64,000 nt of DNA from the NCBI RefSeq assembly GCF_032050975.1, contig NZ_CP116967.1:558001-622000 (forward strand), in the 5' to 3' direction. A model generated the notes under the pieces. It was not told the DNA's origin and did not search any database. It saw only the letters and a program-made list of their open reading frames with translations. Within the stretch, counting starts at the first letter, position 1; each line of letters starts with the position of its first letter. A program made the translations under genes and the position numbers. Origin of the DNA: Candidatus Nitrospira allomarina. GTDB taxonomy: Bacteria; Nitrospirota; Nitrospiria; Nitrospirales; UBA8639. Shown here piece by piece: positions 55,566 to 64,000 of this stretch.

Positions 55566-56177
55566 TTACTGTTCTCGGGTTGGCGCGGGATGTGTGAGTT
55601 TTTTTCCATGATGTTGGACCAGCCAAAATCCAAGCACCAACATCACCACAAAGACAATGGAAAATAAGTTGAAGTACTTTTCGATGAGTTCTTTGACCCA
55701 TGGGCCCATGAATTGGATAGCACCTGCAACGAGAAAAAACCGACCGCCCCGACTGATAAGTGAGGCCACCATAAAAGTTCGAAAGTTCACATAAAACGCT
55801 CCTGCCCCAATGGTAAAAATTTTGTACGGAATGGGGGTGAAACCTGCGATGAGAATAGCCCAGGCTTCATACCGTTGAAAATACTGATGCACCAAATCCA
55901 TTCTTGCTTGCCCCATAAATTTAAGCAGAAGAGGCCGTCCCCCTAACCATCCGATTCCATATCCAAAAGCTCCTCCAAGTACAGACCCCATTGTCGCAAC
56001 CGTTGCGTACCACCAACCCAGGCTTGGATTGCCAAGAGTAAGCGCAATCACTAACACATCAGGAGGCAATGGGAAAAATGAAGATTCGGCGAAAGCGAGA
56101 CAGAATAAGGCCGGAACTCCATAGGGAGAGTCAGACCACGATAACATCCACTCGTATAATTGTTTGCCCAATTCCAT
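55566..56177 (-). CDS. DedA/VTT-domain membrane protein
   Basis: 203 residues with four to six hydrophobic segments. Family pattern: FAESSFFPLPPDVLVIALTLGNP, ATMGSVLGGAFGYGIGWLGGRPLLLKFMG, and AGFTPIPYKIFTIGAGAF with RGGRFFLVAGAI. This is the YqaA-type branch of the VTT/SNARE-associated family, whose members affect lipid scrambling or polyprenyl-phosphate recycling. Encoded between surE and cysS on the same strand. Confidence 0.88.
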   Translation of the reverse strand: MELGKQLYEWMLSWSDSPYGVPALFCLAFAESSFFPLPPDVLVIALTLGNPSLGWWYATVATMGSVLGGAFGYGIGWLGGRPLLLKFMGQARMDLVHQYFQRYEAWAILIAGFTPIPYKIFTIGAGAFYVNFRTFMVASLISRGGRFFLVAGAIQFMGPWVKELIEKYFNLFSIVFVVMLVLGFWLVQHHGKKLTHPAPTREQ

Positions 56178-56211
56178 ATTTTTTCAGTAGAAATTGCTGG
56201 TTATCAGTCCC

Positions 56212-57063
56212 TCATAGACGTTTTGGTTTTATTGGAGATCGCTTACCTTTCCCAGAAATTTTGATTGGTTTTCGCAGGGATTGTTTTGAGGGAAAAAGAG
56301 ACTTCTCCCACCCTTTCAGCGCCTGCATCGCAGAATAATCAGTCAAATCCAAATGAAGTGGAGAAATTGAAACCATTTGATTGGAAACGGCGTCATGATC
56401 AGAATGCTTACCTCTAGCCCATGATTCTCGTTGTCCGGCAATCCAAAAATATCGATTACCCCTCGGATCTGTCTTTTCGACTACGGGATTGAGATAACGT
56501 CGCTGGCTCAAACAGGTTATTTGAATACCGGCAATGTTCTCCAATCGACGACTCGGAACATTCACGTTCAATATGGTTTCTTCAGGAAGCCCACATTCTA
56601 AAACCCGTTTGCCAACCAAAAAGGCAAAATGGCCTGCGACGGCATATTGACATTTTGGTAAGTCTTCCAGGGAAATGGCAATAGAAGGAATACCATGAAG
56701 CATACCTTCAATGGCTCCGGCAACCGTTCCGGAATTAGTAACGTCATCACCCAAATTCCATCCATTATTAATACCTGATACCACCAAATTTGGCAGGCAC
56801 GCCGGTAGAAGATGACACACGGCTAGTGTCACGCAATCCGCTGGGGTCCCATTAACGGCATACCATCGTTTTTTCAGAGGACGCAGTCTTAATGGTTTAT
56901 GCAATGTCATCGACCGCCCAACGGCATTTTGTGTTTTCTCTGGGGCCACAACCCAAACTTCCCCTAATGGGCTCAGAGCTTCAGCCAACACCCTGATACC
57001 AGGAGCATTTATTCCATCATCATTGGTAACCAAGATGATTGGTCCGGGAGAAGAATGGATCAT
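56212..57063 (-). CDS. surE: 5'/3'-nucleotidase SurE
   Basis: 283 residues. Metal-binding VTNDDGINAPGIRVLA, the GRSMTLHKPLRL region, NGTPADCVTLAV and VSGINNGWNLGDDVTNSGTVAGA are all present; SurE removes phosphate from nucleotides under stress. The C-terminal part extends about 20 residues beyond the core with a Lys-rich tail (KRSPIKPKRL). It lies 82 bp downstream of a strong terminator that ends the oxidoreductase operon. Confidence 0.95.
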   Translation of the reverse strand: MIHSSPGPIILVTNDDGINAPGIRVLAEALSPLGEVWVVAPEKTQNAVGRSMTLHKPLRLRPLKKRWYAVNGTPADCVTLAVCHLLPACLPNLVVSGINNGWNLGDDVTNSGTVAGAIEGMLHGIPSIAISLEDLPKCQYAVAGHFAFLVGKRVLECGLPEETILNVNVPSRRLENIAGIQITCLSQRRYLNPVVEKTDPRGNRYFWIAGQRESWARGKHSDHDAVSNQMVSISPLHLDLTDYSAMQALKGWEKSLFPSKQSLRKPIKISGKGKRSPIKPKRL

Positions 57064-57145
57064 CTAGACCTTTTACTTTATCAGTAGCTTTTACTAACCG
57101 ACAGCCTTTCTCTTTATCAATCCTTAATTTTTCCTGATGGCAAAG

Positions 57146-57182
57146 AAAAGCCCGCCCCAATTATTCTTGGGACGGGCTTTTT
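57146..57182 (-). terminator. rho-independent terminator of the for operon
   Basis: AAGCCCGCCCCAA (57148-57160) pairs with TTGGGACGGGCTT (57166-57178), one mismatch, with a 5-nt loop. On the minus strand, CTTTTC and further T residues follow the stem. It stands 31 bp past the forA stop. Confidence 0.85.
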
Positions 57183-57212
57183 GGTCATCCTATCTTTGCT
57201 ACTTTAATGATT

Positions 57213-58565
57213 CTAAATGCTCTTCATAAAATGAGCAACCGCTGCTGGATCCACCGTTCCCATAATATGAGATTCTGGAACCGTATTCGACTTCTTACCG
57301 GTTAAACCACATTCCACTTCATCCGTAATCATCTCAACTGGCATTGACATCCCACCGTAGACATGTGGACCTGCCACAATTTTTGCGTTGGAGAAACCAT
57401 AAATTGCCGTAGCCACATCTTTGGCCAACCATCCGACATAATTAAATTCCGGGATAACAATAAGCTTGGCCTTCCCACACAGCTCTCTTAATTCGTTTGT
57501 TGGGAAAGGTCGCAAGGAACGAATTTTGATTAATCCTGCCTTAATGCCTTTCTCTTTACATTGGCGAACCGCTTCGCGGGATTGCGCCGCAGCACTCCCC
57601 GAAGCAATAAGGAGAACATCTGCGTCTTCCACATCCTGAGCTTCTAACAATCCATCCATATATTGATTAATATATTTCCGTGATCGTTCTACCCCAGCCC
57701 ATACTTCCTGCTGCCACACCGCATGAATGTTGTAGGCCATAAAATTAGATTTTTGCACTGGAGCATCACGGGACAATCGAGCTGGGGGGTTCTCCGCATC
57801 TAAAACCGGGACCGATCCTCGGTAAGGGTCTCGAGGCGGGAGCTTGAGCCCACGATCCTGCATCGCACAATACCCTCGAGCATGAGTCACAAAAAAACCA
57901 TCACAACAGACACCCACAGGAAGGGTCACATCATTTTTTTCGCTGATGATAAAACCCTTCATGATAAAGTCAAACAGATCCTGTTGATTTTCCGCATGAA
58001 AGACCAACATTCCGCTATTTAAAAGGTAGGCAATTTCAATATTATCAGGTTGGATAGCCAATGGAGCATTCACGACCCTGCACGTAAACATGCAAACAGC
58101 GGGAAGGCGGTGACCGGCCCATGAGACAATGGGCTCAAGACCTCGCAATGTTCCAGGACCAGCTGTAGCCGTAAAAGCTCGAACACCTGCACGGGAAGCG
58201 CCAGCAATTGCCGACATGACGCCATATTCTTCTTCACCTCGATAGAATTCCTTCACATACCCTTCACCATACAAGACTCCGATTAATTGCAAGGTTTCGC
58301 TTTGTGGGGTAATGGGATAGGCCACGGACATATCTACATTTGAGCGCCTCACCGCCTCTTTTGCACATTCACTCCCGGTAATGAATTCCCGTTCCCTGGG
58401 AGCCTCAAAAAACATATACTCTGGAGAGACAACCCTCTGGCGCTTGGCCTCTCCATGAGGGTCCTTTCTCCCCTTTTCGCTATCTACCGATGGTGCAGCC
58501 GGCGCACTCGTAATTGGATCACCTTGGGGATTTGTTTTAACTTCTGATTCAAGGGCTTCGCTCAT
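57213..58565 (-). CDS. forA: 2-oxoacid:ferredoxin oxidoreductase, alpha subunit
   Basis: 450 residues. After a 60-residue low-complexity lead, the transketolase-like domain starts EFITGSECAKEAVRRSNVD, then AYPITPQSETLQLIGVLYGEG, EYGVMSAIAGASRAGVRAFTATAGPG and the C-terminal domain II (VLLIASGSAAAQSREAVRQC). Part of a five-subunit enzyme with forB, G, D and E. In the reductive TCA cycle this class makes pyruvate from acetyl-CoA or 2-oxoglutarate from succinyl-CoA; I could not choose between the two from sequence alone. Last gene of the operon, with a terminator 31 bp beyond. Confidence 0.92.
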   Translation of the reverse strand: MSEALESEVKTNPQGDPITSAPAAPSVDSEKGRKDPHGEAKRQRVVSPEYMFFEAPREREFITGSECAKEAVRRSNVDMSVAYPITPQSETLQLIGVLYGEGYVKEFYRGEEEYGVMSAIAGASRAGVRAFTATAGPGTLRGLEPIVSWAGHRLPAVCMFTCRVVNAPLAIQPDNIEIAYLLNSGMLVFHAENQQDLFDFIMKGFIISEKNDVTLPVGVCCDGFFVTHARGYCAMQDRGLKLPPRDPYRGSVPVLDAENPPARLSRDAPVQKSNFMAYNIHAVWQQEVWAGVERSRKYINQYMDGLLEAQDVEDADVLLIASGSAAAQSREAVRQCKEKGIKAGLIKIRSLRPFPTNELRELCGKAKLIVIPEFNYVGWLAKDVATAIYGFSNAKIVAGPHVYGGMSMPVEMITDEVECGLTGKKSNTVPESHIMGTVDPAAVAHFMKSI

Positions 58566-58608
58566 AGTTTGACCCCCTTATTACTTAATTGAAATTTTAC
58601 AGATTTAC

Positions 58609-59370
58609 TCATGCTTCCCTTTGCATATGTTCAGCTTTATGGCCAAACGCTGCTGCGTCTCCATCAACCGGGCTTTCGATATTAAAATCCAGAGGATTGG
58701 TGTGTGTTTTTCCGCCATGGACCTTGGACTGCAGTCCAGTAAAACGAACATTATTGCCACTTTCTGGTAACTTTATTCCCATTTCTTCTCGTACCCGCTT
58801 AAAAACTGCTGCAACTCTTCGGATCTTTGCAGCATCAGAATCTCGAACCGTGAACATGGCATCCTCATGCCCCTGTTCCGCACAAATAGCAGATGTCCAG
58901 CAATTGGTTCCGGCTCGAATCATTTTAAGAGTCAGATTAGCATAGTGACAATGGACCCCGATAAAAATACAGGCTTCAATCTTATTTCCCCATATTGTCA
59001 GATTGGGATGATTCGGATTGATCACTTCCTCCGGTTCAACCTTGGGGTACTTGGGGCGATAATCCGGCATGGGAATGACGAGCACATCGGGCAATTGGGC
59101 TGCCAGCTCTAATACAGCTCTAGCCTTATCGGCCGCATGATCATTCCAATTCCACAAAACCATCGGACCAGGGAAAATGGTTGCATTCTTTCGAGTCAAC
59201 ATCGTACGCGCCATAGCTTCCATTGCCAGCTCTTCCGCAACAACATGGCCAAACTTCAAACCATATCCTTGTTCAGGCGTCAGGACACCAAGTTCCGCAG
59301 CAGATGGTGGATGGAAACCTTGTGGGCCTGGGGCCACGATTGCTTCTTCTAACTCTTTCGTTAATTCCAC
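58609..59370 (-). CDS. forE: 2-oxoacid:ferredoxin oxidoreductase, epsilon subunit (CODH-beta-like family)
   Basis: 253 residues. It lacks recognised catalytic motifs but has a Trp/His-rich core (FPGPMVLWNWNDHAADKARAV, IWGNKIEACIFIGVHCHYANLTLKMIRAG) and a Cys/His pair near CWTSAICAEQGHEDAMFT. This matches the extra subunit found with the five-subunit For/Por enzymes of Hydrogenobacter and Nitrospira, often annotated as a carbon monoxide dehydrogenase beta subunit family protein. Its exact role is not settled. It lies 56 bp after forD and 43 bp before forA. Confidence 0.75.
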   Translation of the reverse strand: MELTKELEEAIVAPGPQGFHPPSAAELGVLTPEQGYGLKFGHVVAEELAMEAMARTMLTRKNATIFPGPMVLWNWNDHAADKARAVLELAAQLPDVLVIPMPDYRPKYPKVEPEEVINPNHPNLTIWGNKIEACIFIGVHCHYANLTLKMIRAGTNCWTSAICAEQGHEDAMFTVRDSDAAKIRRVAAVFKRVREEMGIKLPESGNNVRFTGLQSKVHGGKTHTNPLDFNIESPVDGDAAAFGHKAEHMQREA

Positions 59371-59426
59371 GTTAGACTCCGATTGATGAGTATGAAATGA
59401 CTGGAGAATGAAAAACTTTTCTTAGA

Positions 59427-59750
59427 TTATCCCCTCAGCGGACTAGCAAGAACCGGCTTAGTATTTTTTTCCAAGTAGGAAATATTTTCAGTAAGTGCCG
59501 CATCCCCAATTTGATCGATCATTTCCATTTTGATGGCATGATGCTTGGCCATATTGTCACACACCCATACGCATTGTGCGCAACCCTTGCAACGATCAAC
59601 GGCGACATAAGCCGACCCATACTTTAAACCCCTGTCCTTTCCCGCCTCCGTATCATACTGAATCGTATTGGCTTCCGGACAGTATTGTGTGCACAACTTA
59701 CAGCTGGTTGCAGCACAAATATCTATATCTATATTTGCAACAAGATACAT
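59427..59750 (-). CDS. forD: 2-oxoacid:ferredoxin oxidoreductase, delta (ferredoxin-like) subunit
   Basis: 107 residues with two 4Fe-4S Cys sets: CAATSCKLCTQYCPEAN (C-x5-C-x2-C-x3-C, an atypical first spacing) and CKGCAQCVWVC. It wires electrons from the TPP site to external ferredoxin. It sits between forG (34 bp) and forE (56 bp). Confidence 0.88.
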   Translation of the reverse strand: MYLVANIDIDICAATSCKLCTQYCPEANTIQYDTEAGKDRGLKYGSAYVAVDRCKGCAQCVWVCDNMAKHHAIKMEMIDQIGDAALTENISYLEKNTKPVLASPLRG

Positions 59751-59784
59751 CGCTCTCCCCTTTCAATTCCTTCTATTTTCGTTT

Positions 59785-60528
59785 TTAGACCGAAGCCTTT
59801 GCTGCTGCTTTATTTGCCGCACTCGTTGTTTGGTCAGCCATTGAGGAGGCTCCCAAAGTCCATCCATTATCGACAGCATAATCCCAACCAGCCTTTACCA
59901 CCGCTAAATTTTTCTCAATCAATTCCGCCTTCTTCTTGAACTTTCTTTCCACCACACTATCCAATGCAGCAGTTCCACCTGACACCACAAAACCTTTTCC
60001 GAGAAATCTATCTTTCACAGCCTCTCCGGTGGCCTCTATAGTCGAAAGTCCCGTAATTGCGCCGATGGCTCCTACCATCGCCATATTGGTGGCCAGATCA
60101 ATTCCCGCCACATCTAAAGACATTTGGGTGGCTGGAAGGTAATAAATTTTTGCACCCAGTTCTTTCAATTCGGCAGCTTGATCCGGCTCAAGATTCATGG
60201 GTGTATTGCTATTGATAAGAACGACTCCCTCTTTTTTTAACCCATAATAAAATGGATTCGTGTAGCTCTTACCATGGGTAATGCACTGTGGATGAAAGAC
60301 CATGAGAATATGGGGAAAGGTAATTTCTCCAATTTCATAAATCGGCTCATTTGAAACACGAACATAGCTTTCTACGGGAGCCATTCGCTTTTCAGACCCA
60401 TAAAACGGAACGATGGTGCTCTCTCCCCCAGCATTAATGACCGCTGTGCTAAAAATGTGGGATGCAGTCACCACACCCTGACCACCAACGCCTGCCATAC
60501 GAATGTTATAACGAATAGCCATTTTCAA
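59785..60528 (-). CDS. forG: 2-oxoacid:ferredoxin oxidoreductase, gamma subunit
   Basis: 247 residues. RMAGVGGQGVVTASHIFSTAV and FYGSEKRMAPVESYVRVSNEPI are the hallmark of the CoA-linked gamma subunit, with NMAMVGAIGAITGLSTIE further on. A C-terminal extension (about 45 residues, ending with an Ala-rich tail) follows the domain. It begins 63 bp after forB. Confidence 0.93.
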   Translation of the reverse strand: MKMAIRYNIRMAGVGGQGVVTASHIFSTAVINAGGESTIVPFYGSEKRMAPVESYVRVSNEPIYEIGEITFPHILMVFHPQCITHGKSYTNPFYYGLKKEGVVLINSNTPMNLEPDQAAELKELGAKIYYLPATQMSLDVAGIDLATNMAMVGAIGAITGLSTIEATGEAVKDRFLGKGFVVSGGTAALDSVVERKFKKKAELIEKNLAVVKAGWDYAVDNGWTLGASSMADQTTSAANKAAAKASV

Positions 60529-60591
60529 CCTCCTCCATTTTCATACCTTAAAGAGCATCCCAACCAAGCACGCGAACTATCGGGGAGACAA

Positions 60592-61482
60592 CTACCCTTT
60601 TGTTACTGCAGCTGCAGGCTTCGGTAGATATTCTTTGTATCCATACAATTCCCCTAAATACTGCTTGGCCTCGTCTGTAAGATATTCAGAAAATGCATAA
60701 CGATCATTCTCGACATCTTTGGCATCTTCCATCACTTTATCTGTTGGAATCGCGTATTCAATATTACATGAGGTATAGGCTTGGATATACGTTGGGCCAA
60801 CTTCTCGCGCAATCAGGACCGCTTTTTTAATGACACTTTCCACTCTTCTTGGGTTATTGGGAACCACTGTCGCCACATAGGCACACCCCGCAACCTTGGC
60901 CATTCCTAACATATCCATCTTTTCAAATTTTTTCCCTAAAGGTGCCATCTTCAAAACTTGGCCCTTGTTGGTCATGCCACTTTCTTGACCACCGGTATTC
61001 CCATATACTTCGTTATCCAACATGATGGTCGTAAATTTTTCCTTTCGAAACCAGGAATGCAAAGTTTGAGCAAAACCAATGTCTGCCATTCCCCCATCCC
61101 CCGCCATCACTACAACATCTTTAGGGCGATCTCCAAATCTCAAGCGAAGTCCGCGTGACAATCCACTGGCCACCCCATTTTGATCGCCGTAATTTCCATA
61201 GACAAAAGGAATAGCTGCCTGAGAGATGGCTAGTCGCCCGCAACCAGCAGTACCAACTGTAATCGTATCTTCTGGATTAGGGAATGCAATAATAGCCAAT
61301 CGAATAAACAAGGTCATCGCGCATCCCGCACACATAGGATGTTCCTCTAAGATCTCCTTAAACGTTCCCACTTGCGATACAGAAGTTTTTTTTCCAAATG
61401 GTCCATGCTCGACCATATCCCTATATTCTTTTGGCATAAACTTTCCGAAACCGGGCGTGAATTTTACGTAATCGAGACTCAT
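60592..61482 (-). CDS. forB: 2-oxoacid:ferredoxin oxidoreductase, beta (TPP-binding) subunit
   Basis: 296 residues. Cluster cysteines begin with HPMCAGCAMTLFIRLA, and the TPP/Mg motif is VVMAGDGGMADIGFAQTLHSW with MLDNEVYGNTGGQESG. Starts at an ATG preceded by AAGGAGGAGG, a very strong ribosome site. It is the first gene of the order B-G-D-E-A, all close-spaced and on the minus strand. Confidence 0.94.
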   Translation of the reverse strand: MSLDYVKFTPGFGKFMPKEYRDMVEHGPFGKKTSVSQVGTFKEILEEHPMCAGCAMTLFIRLAIIAFPNPEDTITVGTAGCGRLAISQAAIPFVYGNYGDQNGVASGLSRGLRLRFGDRPKDVVVMAGDGGMADIGFAQTLHSWFRKEKFTTIMLDNEVYGNTGGQESGMTNKGQVLKMAPLGKKFEKMDMLGMAKVAGCAYVATVVPNNPRRVESVIKKAVLIAREVGPTYIQAYTSCNIEYAIPTDKVMEDAKDVENDRYAFSEYLTDEAKQYLGELYGYKEYLPKPAAAVTKG

Positions 61483-61906
61483 ATCGGGCCTCCTCCTTGG
61501 TTAAAAGCAAAAGTAATCATCACCATCAATATTTAGAAACAACTTTGGGCTAGGTAAAATACCCCAACAAGACAAGAAATTAACAAAGAAAACAAATTAT
61601 TGTCAATTTAACGGGTAGACTTAAATTTCAAATAATATTTCCTTGAATTTCCTGAGCATTTTCTAAATTTTCTTCACAAACCAAAAATGCATTAACGTCA
61701 TCTAAGATTAATCTATGCAATTGCTATAGATAATTCAACACAAAAGAAGGCCCACCCTCTATAAAAGAAGACCCAGTCTCGAATCAAACGGCTTAGGTCT
61801 TTTGTCCCAAACTTTTCAAAGGAATGTGTAAGTGGAGGTGTAGCAAGAAAAATCACGAGCAGACCTGGCAGATATCTAAGAAATCTCCAAGGCCTGAAAG
61901 GGCAGG
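61483..61906. other. AT-rich intergenic region upstream of forB
   Basis: 424 bp, clearly more AT-rich than its neighbours; it must carry the for operon promoter. An 18-bp imperfect direct repeat (AAAAGAAGGCCCACCCTCT and AAAAGAAGACCCAGTCTCG) lies at 61742-61780. The acl/icd promoter element is not present here. Confidence 0.5.
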
Positions 61907-62908
61907 CTAATCCAAAATGTAATGAATAGGATCTACAACTCTATCATTCACAGCCACTTGATAGTGAAGATGGGGTCCCGTAGAAAACTTTCCCGTGCTC
62001 CCGACAAGACCGACAAGATCGCCTCTTTGAACTTTATCCCCGTATTTCACATTAATTTTGGACATATGCCCATAAGTCGTTTCTATGCCATAACCATGGT
62101 CAATACGAACAAATTTTCCCATACGCCCATCATAGGCGGCCACGACAACTTTCCCCGCTGCAGGAGAACGAACTTCGGTTCCAGTAGGAGCACCGATATC
62201 AATACCAGCATGCAGGGCTTTTTTACCCGTAAAGGGGGAGACCCGAGGACCAAACTTTGAGGTTAAGGCACCTTTGACTGGCCAGATGGAAGGGATGGAG
62301 GCCCATTGATCAGCTTTTTGCTGGGCTGCGGCAGAAAGCTCTTCCAGGATTTGACTTTCCAATTCAGTTTGTTGATTTAGCCACTCTAGTCCAGCCTTAA
62401 TCTCGGTAATTTTTCGGTCCATGGTCGAATTTAAACCAGAGACCTCAGGTGACGTCCCGGTTTTTTCAATTGAAGTTTTTAAATCCCAAGACGCCTCTTC
62501 TTGGACCCCATCATATGGCATCTCCTCATAGGGTAATTCCTCTCCACCCTGCCCAGGAAGACCAGAAGGCAGCCCCTGAATCTCATCCGCCTCAAGACCA
62601 AACATGGTTTGAAGCTTCCGATTAAGGGTCTCTAGCGCTAACATCCGCTTTTTCATTCCATCTACTTCGGTTGAAAAATTACTGGTTCGAGCACGCGAGG
62701 ACGTTAATTCTTGTTTTATTTCTCCTAATTCACTCAGTTGGCTCCACTGGTAAACATAATGCGTAATAACCCCACCCTGAACCAGCAGCAACACTAAACC
62801 CACAATCATTCCATACTTCACAAGAGATTTTCGGAATTTTAGGCGCCAGGGATTTGAGCGGGCCCCACGAAAGATTATGACCGTCAACGTATCTTCAGAC
62901 TCTTTCAT
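61907..62908 (-). CDS. M23-family peptidase with N-terminal membrane anchor and coiled-coil
   Basis: 333 residues: a basic cytoplasmic start, one transmembrane helix (YGMIVGLVLLLVQGGVITHYV), a coiled-coil (about 55-105), a Pro/Gly/Glu-rich linker, and a C-terminal M23 LytM domain. The zinc motifs are HAGIDIG (H-x3-D) and GPHLHYQVAV (HxH). It is either a peptidoglycan endopeptidase or an activator of one, acting in the periplasm. The for operon starts 424 bp downstream; cutA lies 76 bp upstream on the same strand. Confidence 0.9.
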   Translation of the reverse strand: MKESEDTLTVIIFRGARSNPWRLKFRKSLVKYGMIVGLVLLLVQGGVITHYVYQWSQLSELGEIKQELTSSRARTSNFSTEVDGMKKRMLALETLNRKLQTMFGLEADEIQGLPSGLPGQGGEELPYEEMPYDGVQEEASWDLKTSIEKTGTSPEVSGLNSTMDRKITEIKAGLEWLNQQTELESQILEELSAAAQQKADQWASIPSIWPVKGALTSKFGPRVSPFTGKKALHAGIDIGAPTGTEVRSPAAGKVVVAAYDGRMGKFVRIDHGYGIETTYGHMSKINVKYGDKVQRGDLVGLVGSTGKFSTGPHLHYQVAVNDRVVDPIHYILD

Positions 62909-62984
62909 AATTCACCCAAATTATAAAATTAAAAGCATCAACGTTTTCATTTATGCAGACCTTAAGCCGAAAAAATACTTCCCC

Positions 62985-63323
62985 TTACTCTTCATTCATG
63001 CCGACTCGACTCTTGGTTGCATCTCGAATCCAGGCTAAATATTCTTCGCTTCCAAGCTGAATAGGCAGAGCAATGATTTCAGGAACCTCATAACTATGAT
63101 TGGCTTTCACCAAGGAAACCAATTGGTCATACGACCGTCTCACAGTTTTTGCCAATAGCAAAAATTCCTGTTCCTCAGCAATTTCACCTTCCCAATGAAA
63201 AATTGATCGCACGCCTGGAATGATATTGACGCAAGCGGCTAATCCGTTCTTTACCAAAATCCTTGACAGGCTTGTAGCCTCTCCCTCAGAACCTACCGTC
63301 ACCATTACGACCATTTCTTCCAT
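62985..63323 (-). CDS. cutA: divalent-cation tolerance protein CutA
   Basis: 112 residues, a complete CutA1 domain: VTVGSEGEATSLSRILVKNGLAACVNIIPGVRSIFHWEGEI, EFLLLAKT and HSYEVPEIIALPI with the conserved Cys and Trp. CutA forms stable trimers and is linked to copper tolerance and signalling, but its primary function is uncertain. The peptidase gene follows 76 bp downstream. Confidence 0.95.
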   Translation of the reverse strand: MEEMVVMVTVGSEGEATSLSRILVKNGLAACVNIIPGVRSIFHWEGEIAEEQEFLLLAKTVRRSYDQLVSLVKANHSYEVPEIIALPIQLGSEEYLAWIRDATKSRVGMNEE

Positions 63324-63544
63324 ATAAAAATACCACCAAGTGCCTGAAATCTTGAATGAAAGAAAAAGATCTCATGAATTCATGAGAGACGACAACGAAC
63401 GTCCTTGCAAGATGTCAGTGTTTCCTAATCATTATCGGCCGTTTTTTCAATTCCTGAAGCTTAAAATAATCCTCTGCTTACCAAATATCAACCAGATATT
63501 TCATATTTTTTCTCGATACTTCACATGGCAATAATTTCAATCAC

Positions 63545-64000
63545 TTAGCGTGGCATTAGTCGGGTTGGGTCCTCGTTGGCCAAGCCAATCAAATCTGCAA
63601 TTGCGGGCTTTAAGGCCTCTTGCATAGCCTCAGGATAACTCTCGACAGCATTCTCAAGACCATAATATGGTCCATCAAGCTGCTTCCCTTCGAATTCCAT
63701 TGTCATGTTCCATAACACCTTCGACGGATCATTCAGGGGGGTTAATCGAAGATCAAGCTCCAGAGCGGTGGTGGTTTCACTCATGGGAAGGCCTAACATC
63801 CAAAAAACCACTCCCACGGGAGCTAAGAGATACGAGTACAATCTACGGTTCCAGTCAGTCGAACGGAGACGACCTCGAAAGGCCACATCCGCCGGTTGTT
63901 GTCCTTCATCTTTGGCAAAATCAACCGAGGAAAAAATTTCTGCATGTTTTAATTCCGCAGCGATGGATTGGGCCAAATCATTAGCCGGATCAAATTTGAC
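63545..64000 (-). CDS. hypothetical protein, N-terminus beyond the window
   Basis: The frame is open from the window edge (starting KFDPANDLAQSIAAELK) to 63545, giving at least 151 residues. It includes a hydrophobic stretch (SYLLAPVGVVFWMLGLPM) between a beta-rich N-part (VAFRGRLRSTDWNRRLY) and a C-part (LELDLRLTPLNDPSKVLWNMTMEFEG). This shape is common in outer-membrane-associated lipoproteins of unknown function. The true start and any signal peptide lie outside the window. Confidence 0.6.
   Translation of the reverse strand, partial: VKFDPANDLAQSIAAELKHAEIFSSVDFAKDEGQQPADVAFRGRLRSTDWNRRLYSYLLAPVGVVFWMLGLPMSETTTALELDLRLTPLNDPSKVLWNMTMEFEGKQLDGPYYGLENAVESYPEAMQEALKPAIADLIGLANEDPTRLMPR

Noticed and set aside
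61483..61906. Possible third copy of the acl/icd promoter element before forB
   Set aside because: Neither the TTGCAG-N17-TACAAT pair nor the GACCCATG box was found there.

Overview
The window looks like a chromosomal segment from a Nitrospira-type autotroph (phylum Nitrospirota). The basis is a reductive TCA gene set made of two-subunit ATP-citrate lyase, succinyl-CoA ligase, a soluble-type fumarate reductase pair, aconitase, monomeric NADP isocitrate dehydrogenase and a five-subunit 2-oxoacid:ferredoxin oxidoreductase. Moderate GC content and the style of the intergenic repeats agree with this. The genus is inferred from gene content; no rRNA gene is present. I saw no tRNA, rRNA, CRISPR array, complete insertion sequence or prophage.

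Layout. 1-11.9 kb: hslU (start cut by the window edge), argB, pncA, an IS630-like helix-turn-helix remnant, a histidine-kinase-like protein lacking its phospho-acceptor histidine, a K+-dependent-type membrane pyrophosphatase, an RluE-type pseudouridine synthase, a frameshifted small exported gene, hflKC and a pentapeptide-repeat protein. 12-21.9 kb: a PAS-GAF-PAS histidine kinase, three very small membrane or exported proteins, a CobW-type GTPase, a SIMPL-domain protein, a TraB-like protein, an aminopeptidase P and a STAS protein. 22-28.9 kb: a RecQ with a C-terminal helix-turn-helix, followed by a repeat-rich region with a decayed second copy of the recQ 3' end, then slyD, a DEDDy exonuclease and lipoproteins.

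29.4-35.2 kb holds the most unusual locus. Two exported proteins, a zinc-metalloprotease-like protein and a serine beta-lactamase-like protein, end in the same array of 8-cysteine modules of about 51 residues. The DNA of the two tails is nearly identical and differs in length by exactly one 153-bp module. A DsbA-like thiol oxidoreductase lies directly upstream on the same strand and could form the disulfides of these tails.

35.4-48.9 kb is the reductive TCA block, all on the minus strand: aclB-aclA-acn-frdB-frdA-sucC-sucD as one probable seven-gene operon, and icd as a separate unit, with a small methyltransferase between. A 70-bp element containing TTGCAG-N17-TACAAT is conserved upstream of both aclB and icd and looks like a shared promoter and operator. 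57.2-61.5 kb carries the five-gene ferredoxin-dependent 2-oxoacid oxidoreductase. Between these two blocks lie a type IV pilus minor-pilin operon with its prepilin peptidase, a LuxR-type regulator, rlmB, cysS (with an odd repeated insertion), a DedA-family protein and surE. The window ends with an M23 peptidase, cutA and a truncated hypothetical gene.
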